Assembly (NCBI GenBank): GCA_026391195.1
Contig: JAPLEI010000147.1
Span: 1,878-46,407 of the forward strand
DNA: 44,530 nt
Source: Bacteroidota bacterium
Lineage (GTDB): Bacteria > Bacteroidota > Bacteroidia > Chitinophagales > Chitinophagaceae
Direction: 5' to 3'
Shown here piece after piece: positions 1 to 7,911 of the stretch (the first letter of the stretch is position 1; each line of letters begins with the position of its first letter). Both the position numbers and the translations under genes were made by a program. Under the pieces are notes generated by a model that was not told the origin of the DNA, made no database searches, and worked only from the letters and a program-made list of their open reading frames with translations.

Positions 1-60
1 GGAATGGACATGGGCTAGCAGAACAGGAAAAAACGAAAAAAAGAGTGGGACTAATACTAT

Positions 61-2679
61 ATGGCTAAGAATTTATTGATTGTAGAGTCGCCAGCCAAGG
101 CAAAAACCATTGAAAAAATTCTGGGCAAGGATTTTGAAGTGAAGAGTTGCTATGGCCATATCAGAGATTTGGAGAAGGATGATATGGGTATCGACCTGAA
201 TAACCATTATCAGCCCCGTTATAAAGTGCCCGACGATAAAGAGCGAGTGGTAAAAGAGTTACGCCAATTGGCTAAAAAGTCTTCGGAAGTATGGCTCGCA
301 TCGGATGAGGACCGTGAAGGGGAAAGCATCAGTTGGCATTTGGCCGAGGTATTGGGATTAGACCCTGCCACCACCAAAAGAATTGTTTTTCACGAGATTA
401 CAGCCCCAGCCATAAAAAAAGCAGTGGACAACCCCCGACTGATTAATATGAACCTGGTGAATGCCCAGCAGGCCCGCCGGGTATTAGACAGGCTGGTGGG
501 TTTTGAATTGAGTCCGGTTTTGTGGAGAAAGATTGGCATGCAGCGCAGTTTAAGTGCAGGAAGGGTGCAAAGTGTAGCAGTTCGACTGATTGTAGACAGA
601 GAGCGGGAGATTAACCAGTTTATTTCGGAAAGCAGTTTTAAAATAGAAGCACAGTTTACTGCAAAGGATATTTATGGTAAGGAAGTTACTTTTATGGCCG
701 AGGGCCCTTCCAGAATGCAGCAGCAAAAAGATGCCAGGGCCTTTTTAGAAAGTTGTAAGGGAGCCAGTTATTCGGTAAAGGATATCCAGGTAAAACCAGC
801 GAAGAGGTCGCCTGCCGCCCCTTTCACCACCTCCACGTTACAACAGGAGGCTTCCCGAAAATTGGGCTATGGGGTAAGTAAAACCATGTTGCTTGCACAA
901 AAATTATACGAAAGTGGAAAGATCACTTATATGCGTACCGACAGCATACAATTAAGTGATACTGCCATGGGTGATATACGAAAAGAGGTTACGGGATATT
1001 ATGGCGAAGCATACTATCAGCCCCGCCGTTTTAAAAATAAAAATGAGAGTGCCCAGGAAGCCCACGAAGCTATTCGGCCTACCTATATGAATAACCATAC
1101 CGTTGCCGATGAAGAAACGAGGCGATTGTATGAATTGATTTGGAAAAGAACCATCGCTTCTCAAATGAGCGAAGCCGAATTTGAAAAAACCACTGCTACA
1201 ATAGCTATCAGCACCCGACCCGATACCCTAACAGCTACGGGCGAAGTGATGAAGTTTGATGGATTTTTAAAGGTATATCTCGAAGGAAAAGACGAGGAAG
1301 AGGATGAAAATACAGCAGGTATGTTACCTCCCCTTACCGTGGGAGCGCTTTTGAATAATAATTTTTTGAAAGCCACCGAAAAGTTTACCCGTCCGGCAGC
1401 CCGCTATACAGAAGCTTCTCTGGTAAAGAAATTGGAAGAACTGGGTATCGGCCGACCCTCTACCTATGCGCCTACTATTTCTACTATCATCAAAAGAAAT
1501 TATGTTGAAAAAAGAGATAAGGAAGGCACAGTTAGAACGGCTGCTTTATTAAAGTTGTTGCCTAATGGACATATTCAGGAAGAACTGCTGCAGGAAAATA
1601 CGGGCGCTGAAAAAAATAAATTATTCCCTACCGACTTGGGCATAGTGGTAACTGATTTTTTAAAGCAGCATTTTACCCGGGTAATGGACTTTGGTTTTAC
1701 GGCTAAAATTGAGGAAGAGTTTGACCAGATAGCCGAAGGGAAAATCGTATGGAGTAAAATGATTGACGGCTTTTACAAGCCTTTTCATGATACCATTGAA
1801 ATTACGCTGGAAACTGCCGAAAGGGCCAAAGGGGAAAGAGAATTGGGGGTGGATCCTGAAAACGGAAAGAGAATCGTAGCCCGCATGGGCAGATATGGCC
1901 CCATGGTTCAGATAGGAGAACAACAGGATGAAAATGAAAAACCTCGATTTGCCAAACTGAACCCAACCCAAAGCATTGAAACCATTACTTTGGAAGAGGC
2001 ACTGCAATTATTCCGCCTACCTCGTACGTTGGGAAACTATCAAGACCAGGAAGTAGCGGTAAATGTTGGCAGATTTGGTCCCTACATTCGTTTAGGAGAA
2101 CAATTTATCTCTATTCCAAAAGGTATCGATTTACACGAAATGGATTTAGCGGCTGCTGTACAATTGATTGAAGAAAAAAAGCAGGCAGATGCACCTATAG
2201 CCCTTTTTGAAGGATTGCCAGTTACCAAAGGAAAAGGAAGATTCGGGCCATTTATTAAATGGAACGATTTATTCATCAATGTACCTCGTGCCTATAATTT
2301 TGACATCCTCAGTCAACAAGATATTAATGAGTTGATCAGCAAAAAACAGGAAAAAGAATCGAATCGTTTTATTAAGCAATTCCCTTCCGATAAAATATCT
2401 ATTGAAAATGGCAGGTGGGGTCCCTTCTTGCGCTTTCAGAAAAAAATGCTGAAACTGCCCCGTAAAGCCAATGGTGAAAAATACCTCCCGGAAGAACTTA
2501 CAGAACTTACGGTTGAGCAAGCTAAGGCAATGATAGAAGTTCAAATGCCCGGTGCATTCACCAAAAAAGTTCGCGCAGCTGCCAAAAAATCGGCTAGTCC
2601 TAAAAAAGCGGCACCCGCAAAAAAAGCGGCACCCAAAAAGAAAGCCGCTCCTAAAAAAGGAACGGCTAAGAAAAAGTAA
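61..2679 (+). CDS. topA: DNA topoisomerase I (type IA)
   Basis: This enzyme relaxes negative supercoils by cutting one DNA strand through a 5'-phosphotyrosine and passing the other strand. The Toprim domain is at the N-terminus, with Glu9 in VESPAKA and the metal-binding acidic triad Asp82, Asp84 and Glu88 in ASDEDREGE. The catalytic tyrosine is Tyr290 in ITYMRTDS. The last 300 residues hold several repeats of the type GRFGPFI/GRWGPFL, the Toprim C-terminal repeats found in many Bacteroidota enzymes, rather than cysteine zinc ribbons. The final 40 or so residues are a Lys/Ala/Pro tail of KKAAP-like units. At 872 aa the length is normal for the family. The start gives the conserved MAKNLLIVESPAKA. 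It converges on the desaturase gene, 54 nt away. Identity is very secure. Confidence 0.97.
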   Translation: MAKNLLIVESPAKAKTIEKILGKDFEVKSCYGHIRDLEKDDMGIDLNNHYQPRYKVPDDKERVVKELRQLAKKSSEVWLASDEDREGESISWHLAEVLGLDPATTKRIVFHEITAPAIKKAVDNPRLINMNLVNAQQARRVLDRLVGFELSPVLWRKIGMQRSLSAGRVQSVAVRLIVDREREINQFISESSFKIEAQFTAKDIYGKEVTFMAEGPSRMQQQKDARAFLESCKGASYSVKDIQVKPAKRSPAAPFTTSTLQQEASRKLGYGVSKTMLLAQKLYESGKITYMRTDSIQLSDTAMGDIRKEVTGYYGEAYYQPRRFKNKNESAQEAHEAIRPTYMNNHTVADEETRRLYELIWKRTIASQMSEAEFEKTTATIAISTRPDTLTATGEVMKFDGFLKVYLEGKDEEEDENTAGMLPPLTVGALLNNNFLKATEKFTRPAARYTEASLVKKLEELGIGRPSTYAPTISTIIKRNYVEKRDKEGTVRTAALLKLLPNGHIQEELLQENTGAEKNKLFPTDLGIVVTDFLKQHFTRVMDFGFTAKIEEEFDQIAEGKIVWSKMIDGFYKPFHDTIEITLETAERAKGERELGVDPENGKRIVARMGRYGPMVQIGEQQDENEKPRFAKLNPTQSIETITLEEALQLFRLPRTLGNYQDQEVAVNVGRFGPYIRLGEQFISIPKGIDLHEMDLAAAVQLIEEKKQADAPIALFEGLPVTKGKGRFGPFIKWNDLFINVPRAYNFDILSQQDINELISKKQEKESNRFIKQFPSDKISIENGRWGPFLRFQKKMLKLPRKANGEKYLPEELTELTVEQAKAMIEVQMPGAFTKKVRAAAKKSASPKKAAPAKKAAPKKKAAPKKGTAKKK

Positions 2680-2733
2680 TCGTTTGTTTTAACCAATTAT
2701 GTAATTCATCCCCACCTAAGTGGTAAGAAGTGT

Positions 2734-3813
2734 TTAGTCGTATTGACCCATCTGACGTAGGAATCGAACGTGTGCAGACACTGCCTGGCGCATAGTGGGA
2801 TATTCAAGATACTGCAATTGATATTCAGAACATACCGCACGAACAATTTCACTGATAGCGGGATAATGCACGTGAGATATTTTAGGAAATAAATGGTGTT
2901 CAATTTGAAAATTCAAACCTCCTACGAGCCAGCTGATTACCTTGTTTCTGGTAGCAAAATTGGCGGTAGTTTTTATTTGATGGGCAGCAAATTCATCCGG
3001 CATCCGATTGGTATCATCCACAGGCATTGGGAAATGGGTATGTTCTACGGTATGTGCCATTTGAAAAACAATACTCAAAACAAATCCAGCGAACATGGTC
3101 ATTACAAGAAAACCGATTATCCATTTGGTAAAACCCAATAGGCAAATAGGAAGTACTACAAATGCAGCTGCATGATAGATTTTAACAAGCCAAAACTCTA
3201 GGTGATCGCCAAAAGACATTTTCTTTAAGGGAATATTTCCAATTTTTTGAGAAAAGTATTTTTTGTAGTCGGTAGCAAAAAGCCAAACAATATAAAGCAT
3301 CATATAGAGAAACCAGAAATAAACATGTTGAAACTGATGCAACCAGGTTCGCTTTTGGGTAGGGGCCATCCGAAGAAGGATTGCTACTTCAATATCAGGG
3401 TCTACCCCATCAATATTGGTAAATGTATGGTGAATCATATTATGCTTCATATTCCACATAAAGTGATTGGCACCAAGCATACTTATAGAAGAAGCAGCTA
3501 TACGGTTCATCCATTTTTTTTCACTAAAACTACCATGACTCCCATCATGCATTACATTAAAACCAATGGCTGCAATAATTCCACCCAAAACAATACATTC
3601 TAGAATTGCTACAACATTTACTGGGGTAAAGAATATAAGATGAATGTACAAAATTAGAAAAGAGGAAACCAGCAAAATGGCTTTGGTAAATAAGGCCTTA
3701 TTTCCAGTAGCATCTATGCCCCGTTGATCAAAATATTCCTGCACCCGTTTTTTTAGGTCGGTATGCAATGATTTAGTAACTACTGGAAATTTTGGGAGGT
3801 TATAAAGAGACAT
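2734..3813 (-). CDS. Fatty acid desaturase, front-end (linoleoyl-CoA/delta-6) type
   Basis: This is a membrane di-iron desaturase that introduces a double bond into an acyl chain. The three histidine boxes are present: HDGSH (89-93), HNMIHH (124-129) and QIEHH (303-307). The Gln in the third box is typical of front-end desaturases (delta-5, delta-6, linoleoyl-CoA type). Hydrophobic segments lie near residues 45-85, 163-180 and 212-252, as expected for an integral membrane protein. There is no fused cytochrome b5 domain, so the electron donor must be separate. The length of 359 aa fits bacterial members. It appears to be a single-gene unit, convergent with topA and divergent from the SirB1-like gene. 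A TAnnTTTG box lies 28 nt upstream. Family is secure; substrate and regiospecificity are not. Confidence 0.9.
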   Translation of the reverse strand: MSLYNLPKFPVVTKSLHTDLKKRVQEYFDQRGIDATGNKALFTKAILLVSSFLILYIHLIFFTPVNVVAILECIVLGGIIAAIGFNVMHDGSHGSFSEKKWMNRIAASSISMLGANHFMWNMKHNMIHHTFTNIDGVDPDIEVAILLRMAPTQKRTWLHQFQHVYFWFLYMMLYIVWLFATDYKKYFSQKIGNIPLKKMSFGDHLEFWLVKIYHAAAFVVLPICLLGFTKWIIGFLVMTMFAGFVLSIVFQMAHTVEHTHFPMPVDDTNRMPDEFAAHQIKTTANFATRNKVISWLVGGLNFQIEHHLFPKISHVHYPAISEIVRAVCSEYQLQYLEYPTMRQAVSAHVRFLRQMGQYD

Positions 3814-3840
3814 GGCAAGCTATATAAAGGGGTTAATATA

Positions 3841-3848
3841 CAAATTTA
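3841..3848 (-). promoter_or_regulatory. Putative Bacteroidota -7 promoter box for the desaturase gene
   Basis: The minus strand reads TAAATTTG, an exact match to the Bacteroidota -7 consensus TAnnTTTG, ending 28 nt before the desaturase ATG. No clear -33 TTTG is visible at the usual distance. The rest of the 247-nt divergent interval (3814-4060) shows nothing else I can name. Confidence 0.45.
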
Positions 3849-4060
3849 ATGCATAATAGCCTATCCCTGGTGTTAAATAATAGCGTTTACACTAAAAAAG
3901 GCGTTTCAGGCTAAACAAATAGAGTAATTAGTTCATGTATTTGAGTGCACATTTCCACAGAGGGGTATAAGTAATTACTATAAAACGCGGAAAAAATGAA
4001 GAGAAAGATATACTTTTTCATTTCTTATACGTTTATATCTCTGAACCACTAGGCTTAACT

Positions 4061-4921
4061 ATGCAGGTTACCAAAGAAATAGATGCTTTACTATCACTAA
4101 TAGACGACCCGGATGGTGACGTTTATCTATCGGTATCCGGTAAATTGATTGATTATGGCCTGCCCATCAAGCCCAACCTAGAACATCTCTGGGAAACCTC
4201 ACCGGATGAAGAAGTGCAAAACAGAATCGAGTCGATTATTCATAAATTACACCTTTCTGATTTAGAAAAAGAGTTTATTACCTGGCGGAATTCTGATGAG
4301 CAGGATTTATTAACCGGTGCTCTATTGGTAGCTAAATATGAATTTCCGGAAATGGAATTTCAACCTACCCTGGACAGTATTGAAAAGTTTAGAAAAAATA
4401 TCTGGCTAGAATTAAACAGCTTTCTCACCCCACTTGAGAATGTGAACGTAATTACTAATATACTTTACGAGTATTTTGGATTAAAAGGGGCTGCTTCAAC
4501 TTATGAAAACCTGAATGAATTTTTTATCAATAAAGTAATTGAGCAAAAAAAAGGGAACTCTGTTACTAACACAATCCTTTTTCAAATTCTTTGTAATCAA
4601 TTATCTATTCCATCTTCTATAATCAGTTTTCCCAAACTCTTTCTAATAGCATTTTATGAGCCAACACTTTCTAAAAATGAGTTTACCAAAGAGGATGTTC
4701 ATTTTTATGTAGATGCTACTTCTGGTCATCCCTTCTCTCAATACGATATTGATCGTTATATAAAAAGAATGAATATTGATCCAAATATCGACTATTGTAA
4801 ACCACTTTGCAACAAAGAAATAATTCAAACACTTATTCAGGAAACCGCATGCTGTTATGAGCAAAAGTCCGAAACCCATTTCAAATGGGAAGAATTGATG
4901 AGAATCGCCGAAATGCTCTGA
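4061..4921 (+). CDS. SirB1-like / transglutaminase-like domain protein, probably non-catalytic
   Basis: Residues from about 110 onward resemble the SirB1 transglutaminase-like core: a segment of the type NILYEYFGLKG, then NSVTNTILFQILCNQLSIP, then a FPKLFLIAF strand. In classical SirB1 proteins the last element reads FPGHFLLR, so its conserved histidine is Leu here, and no catalytic Cys stands at the start of the helix. I infer a protein that keeps the fold without protease or transglutaminase activity. The first 100 residues are helical and acidic. There is no signal peptide, so it should be cytoplasmic. It is followed after 31 nt by csaA and then ogt, probably one transcript. Function is unknown; the family assignment comes from pattern recognition only. 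Confidence 0.7.
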   Translation: MQVTKEIDALLSLIDDPDGDVYLSVSGKLIDYGLPIKPNLEHLWETSPDEEVQNRIESIIHKLHLSDLEKEFITWRNSDEQDLLTGALLVAKYEFPEMEFQPTLDSIEKFRKNIWLELNSFLTPLENVNVITNILYEYFGLKGAASTYENLNEFFINKVIEQKKGNSVTNTILFQILCNQLSIPSSIISFPKLFLIAFYEPTLSKNEFTKEDVHFYVDATSGHPFSQYDIDRYIKRMNIDPNIDYCKPLCNKEIIQTLIQETACCYEQKSETHFKWEELMRIAEML

Positions 4922-4952
4922 TACAAAACCCCCTCTACAAAAAGAATTTGCC

Positions 4953-5282
4953 ATGATCAGTTGGTCCGACTTCGAAAAAATTGATATCAGGGTAGGTACC
5001 ATAGAAGCAGCCCAACATTTTGAGAAAGCAAAAAAACCGGCCTATCAGCTTCGGATCAATTTTGGCAGTATGGGAACCTTGCAATCTTCCGCACAAATTA
5101 CCCGACATTATACTCCAGCATCACTTGTAGGAAAACAGGTGATTGCCGTTGTAAATTTTCCTCCCAAACAAATCGCGAATTTTATGAGTGAATGCCTGGT
5201 ATTAGGCGTTTACGACGAGCAAAATGAAGTGGTACTGCTGCATCCCTCCCACCCTATTTCAAACGGCTTAAAAATCGGATGA
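4953..5282 (+). CDS. csaA: CsaA-type tRNA-binding protein
   Basis: A 109-aa stand-alone OB-fold tRNA-binding domain of the kind fused to methionyl- and phenylalanyl-tRNA synthetases. The opening motif FEKIDIRVGTI and the later segment VVNFPPKQIANFMSECLVLG are characteristic. CsaA is a cytoplasmic homodimer that binds tRNA and was first described with chaperone-like effects on protein export in Bacillus. Length is full for the family. The stop codon overlaps the next gene in an ATGA arrangement (5279-5282), indicating translational coupling to ogt. Family is secure; physiological role is only loosely known. Confidence 0.9.
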   Translation: MISWSDFEKIDIRVGTIEAAQHFEKAKKPAYQLRINFGSMGTLQSSAQITRHYTPASLVGKQVIAVVNFPPKQIANFMSECLVLGVYDEQNEVVLLHPSHPISNGLKIG

Positions 5283-5779
5283 TGAATCAACTATACTATA
5301 CCTATTATGAAAGTCCTATCGGCCTAATCTGCATCGGCGGAACCGACCAATATATTTCAGAAGTGATGTTTATTGATAATGCCGAGGAAATGATACATGG
5401 AGAGCCGGGAATTACAGAAGTAATTCATCAATGTACAGAAGAATTGATAGCGTATTTTCATGGAAAAAGAAAAGATTTTCAAACACCTATTTATCAAGAC
5501 GGCACTGAATTTCAGCAGAAAACCTGGGAGGAACTACTCACCATACCTTACGGAAAAACGATCAGTTATTTGCAATTGGCCGAGCAAATAGGCGATGCAA
5601 AAGCTACCCGTGCGGTTGCAGCTGCCAATGGAAAAAATAAGCTGATGATTCTGAGACCTTGCCATCGAGTAATAGGCAGCGACCGCTCGTTAACTGGCTA
5701 TGCAGGCGGAACCTGGCGAAAAAAATGGCTATTGCAACATGAATTTAAAACGAATCTGGGTGTTCAAACCCTATTCTAA
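5279..5779 (+). CDS. ogt: Methylated-DNA--protein-cysteine methyltransferase
   Basis: A suicide repair protein that transfers the alkyl group of O6-alkylguanine in DNA to its own cysteine. The active-site motif PCHRVIG is present with acceptor Cys128, preceded by the helix-turn-helix region of the DNA-binding domain (TIPYGKTISYLQLAEQIG) and the conserved ATRAVAAANGKN segment. At 166 aa it matches Ogt proteins without an Ada regulatory domain. Two consecutive ATG codons (5279 and 5282) could start it; the first overlaps the csaA stop by 4 nt. Its end faces cdd 39 nt away. Confidence 0.94.
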   Translation: MMNQLYYTYYESPIGLICIGGTDQYISEVMFIDNAEEMIHGEPGITEVIHQCTEELIAYFHGKRKDFQTPIYQDGTEFQQKTWEELLTIPYGKTISYLQLAEQIGDAKATRAVAAANGKNKLMILRPCHRVIGSDRSLTGYAGGTWRKKWLLQHEFKTNLGVQTLF

Positions 5780-5818
5780 ATTACTCTTTCGGAAAATTAT
5801 CACAGTCCCCATCCATTG

Positions 5819-6310
5819 CTAACGCATATCATCCGCCGTAAAACCTAAGGGTAATAAAGTGGCCGCATCTTCTATTAGATAAACCTCACCGGTTTGTGCG
5901 GATAATAACAGTCGGATAGGATGTTTGTGATGATGTTGGTGCTCAACTATTGATTGCCGGCAAATACCACAAGGAGTGATTGGATGTTCACTTTTCCCTC
6001 TCAAATTATGGAAACTGATGGCCATGGTGGTTACTGCTACTCCCGGATATAGTGCAGCCACTGCAGACAATAAAACTCTTTCGGCACAAATACTTACCGG
6101 ATAACTGGCATTTTCTTGATTGGTACCACTGAGTATTTGTCCATTTTGCAACCGCGCCGCTGCCGACACTTGAAATTGCGAATAAGGTGCATAGGCATCA
6201 CTGGTTACTTTTCTGGCTTGCGCAAGCAATTCGGCATCGGGCTCGGATAATTGCTCGATACCCGAAAAAATCTGATATTGAAAAGGGATTACCTGCACCA
6301 TAGGGTTCAT
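5819..6310 (-). CDS. cdd: Cytidine deaminase
   Basis: Hydrolyses cytidine and deoxycytidine to uridine and deoxyuridine in pyrimidine salvage. The zinc site is visible as Cys75-Ala-Glu77 (CAER) and PCGICR with Cys114 and Cys117; Glu77 is the proton shuttle. The 163-aa length fits the small tetrameric class, with a slightly longer N-terminus. It begins 16 nt after the signal peptidase gene and on the same strand, so the two probably share a transcript; the pairing does not suggest a shared function. Confidence 0.94.
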   Translation of the reverse strand: MNPMVQVIPFQYQIFSGIEQLSEPDAELLAQARKVTSDAYAPYSQFQVSAAARLQNGQILSGTNQENASYPVSICAERVLLSAVAALYPGVAVTTMAISFHNLRGKSEHPITPCGICRQSIVEHQHHHKHPIRLLLSAQTGEVYLIEDAATLLPLGFTADDMR

Positions 6311-6326
6311 ATTCTTCTCAATCTAC

Positions 6327-7835
6327 CTATTTAATGGCAGAAAATAAGCGTTTCCAGCGTGGCCCATTCTCGTAACTAAACCAGATGAGCGAGGCACGAC
6401 CTACAATATGCGTTTCGGGAACAAACCCCCAATAACGACTATCCTGACTGCGATGTCGATTGTCTCCCATCATCCAATAATAATTAAGCTGAACGGTATA
6501 TTGGGTGGCTTCTTTACCATTTAAAATATACTTACCATTTACTTCATCCAATGTATTGTGTTCATAGGTAATAATGAGTCTTCTATACAAATCAATATTG
6601 GCGGAGGAAAGTGTTAGTACGTCGCCTTTTTTGGGAATTCGTATCGGTCCAAAATTATCAATCGTCCAAGGATACAGGGCTTCATTATTAGGAAATGTTT
6701 GTCCAATCATGTTATCGGAATAAAGAGTTACCGATTTTACATTGGGTAGTTTTTTAACCTTGGCAGCTTCTATAGGCGTCATATTGATAACCACCACATC
6801 CGAATTATTCTGCGAAGGTCGTAATTGATCTGTTTGTATTTCGGTATCAATACCTAATTCAGTTTGATAAAACTCAGTACTGATGCGCGTTCCATCGGTT
6901 TGCACGATGTATTCAGTTTGAGAAGTAGCAGATTGAAAGGCGGGTTGTCCATTCACATACAATACACCTTCCTTCACTTGCAAGCTATCCCCCGCAATAC
7001 CCACACAGCGCTTAATATAATTATCGGTTTTATCCATCGGATGCACCAATACGGGATATTGTGCATTCAATGCTTCTCGATTGCCTTTGAACTCGTTCCG
7101 CAACACATCATAATAGGGAACCAAACTTCCGTGATCCTCATCATTGATGATGGTATCTCCCGCAGGAAAATTAAAAACAACTACATCATTTCTGTTAACT
7201 GCAGAAAATGCGGGGAATCTTTTATAGGGTATTTGTACTTCTTTAATATAAGAGGGTACCGTTTTAGTAAACGGCATAAAATTGTGTACGAAGGGAAAAG
7301 ACAAAGGAGTTTGAGGAATTCGGGCTCCGTACGACATCTTGTTTACAAACAGAAAATCATTTACCAGCAAGGTTTTCTCCATACTACCCGTTGGAATCAC
7401 ATAGGCTTCAAATACAAAGCCCCGAATAAGGGTAGCAGCCACTATAGCAAATACCCCAGCATCAATCCATTCGCGGGAAGCAGGCTTATGGTAATGGGCC
7501 AATGCTTCGGAACCATACCATTTTACCTTTGGAGAAAATCCCAAATAAGGAAAATAAATAAAGGGTAAAAAAACAGTAGCAGCATGATCTGCCAGTGATA
7601 CCTTTTTAAAATGCATCACAAAAATGATGGTAATCCAAATGGTAATAAACTGACCGGCGATGGGTATCAACTGCAGCCAAAACCAATAACGGGCTGTTTG
7701 GGTAGCCTGAATCATACACCAGGTATTGTAAAATGGAATCAATGCCTTCCAGGGTGCAATGCCTGCTTTTTTAAACATGCCATACATACCTGCATGCCAT
7801 CCTATAACACCTACTAATAAAATAATATAGCCCAT
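6327..7835 (-). CDS. lepB: Signal peptidase I with extra N-terminal membrane domain
   Basis: Cleaves signal peptides from exported proteins at the outer face of the inner membrane. The catalytic pair is Ser151 in PTGSMEKTLL and Lys275 in YIKRCVGIAGD, and the C-terminal box GDNRHRSQDSRYWGFVP is intact. About 120 residues with three hydrophobic segments precede the usual anchor; this N-terminal part is common in Bacteroidota enzymes and absent from E. coli LepB. A long insertion of roughly 130 residues separates the Lys box from the GDN box. I place the start at ATG 7835 (502 aa). The frame extends to a GTG at 7877, but a TAnnTTTG box at 7855-7862 lies between the two, and the longer form would add a polar leader before the first membrane segment. 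cdd follows after 16 nt. Confidence 0.93.
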   Translation of the reverse strand: MGYIILLVGVIGWHAGMYGMFKKAGIAPWKALIPFYNTWCMIQATQTARYWFWLQLIPIAGQFITIWITIIFVMHFKKVSLADHAATVFLPFIYFPYLGFSPKVKWYGSEALAHYHKPASREWIDAGVFAIVAATLIRGFVFEAYVIPTGSMEKTLLVNDFLFVNKMSYGARIPQTPLSFPFVHNFMPFTKTVPSYIKEVQIPYKRFPAFSAVNRNDVVVFNFPAGDTIINDEDHGSLVPYYDVLRNEFKGNREALNAQYPVLVHPMDKTDNYIKRCVGIAGDSLQVKEGVLYVNGQPAFQSATSQTEYIVQTDGTRISTEFYQTELGIDTEIQTDQLRPSQNNSDVVVINMTPIEAAKVKKLPNVKSVTLYSDNMIGQTFPNNEALYPWTIDNFGPIRIPKKGDVLTLSSANIDLYRRLIITYEHNTLDEVNGKYILNGKEATQYTVQLNYYWMMGDNRHRSQDSRYWGFVPETHIVGRASLIWFSYENGPRWKRLFSAIK

Positions 7836-7854
7836 TGGTTTAGTTTGTTGATTA

Positions 7855-7862
7855 CAAAAATA
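7855..7862 (-). promoter_or_regulatory. Putative -7 promoter box for lepB-cdd
   Basis: The minus strand reads TATTTTTG, an exact TAnnTTTG match ending 19 nt before the lepB ATG at 7835. Its position downstream of the alternative GTG (7877) supports the shorter start. Confidence 0.5.
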
Positions 7863-7880
7863 TCTTTTCAGTGGCACATT

Positions 7881-7902
7881 GATTGGTTTTTTTAAACCAA
7901 CC
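7881..7902 (-). terminator. Hairpin after the response-regulator gene
   Basis: An inverted repeat of 9 bp (7881-7889 with 7894-7902, one G-U pair in the minus-strand RNA) with a 4-nt loop lies 9 nt beyond the regulator stop. No T tract follows, so it may be a weak terminator or only a 3' stabilising stem. It sits just upstream of the lepB promoter box. Confidence 0.4.
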
Positions 7903-7911
7903 GGGTGCGTT

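Noticed and set aside
2712..2723. CCAC-CTAA-GTGG mini-hairpin between topA and the desaturase as a bidirectional terminator
   Set aside because: Only a 4-bp stem with no T tract on either strand; it lies too close to chance to annotate.
3247..3603. A 118-aa plus-strand frame opposite the desaturase
   Set aside because: Basic, His-rich translation is the complement of the histidine boxes; no independent support.
6864..7568. A 234-aa plus-strand open frame opposite lepB
   Set aside because: It lies wholly antisense to a well-supported signal peptidase and its translation resembles no family and has no domain pattern; it is a shadow of lepB codon usage.
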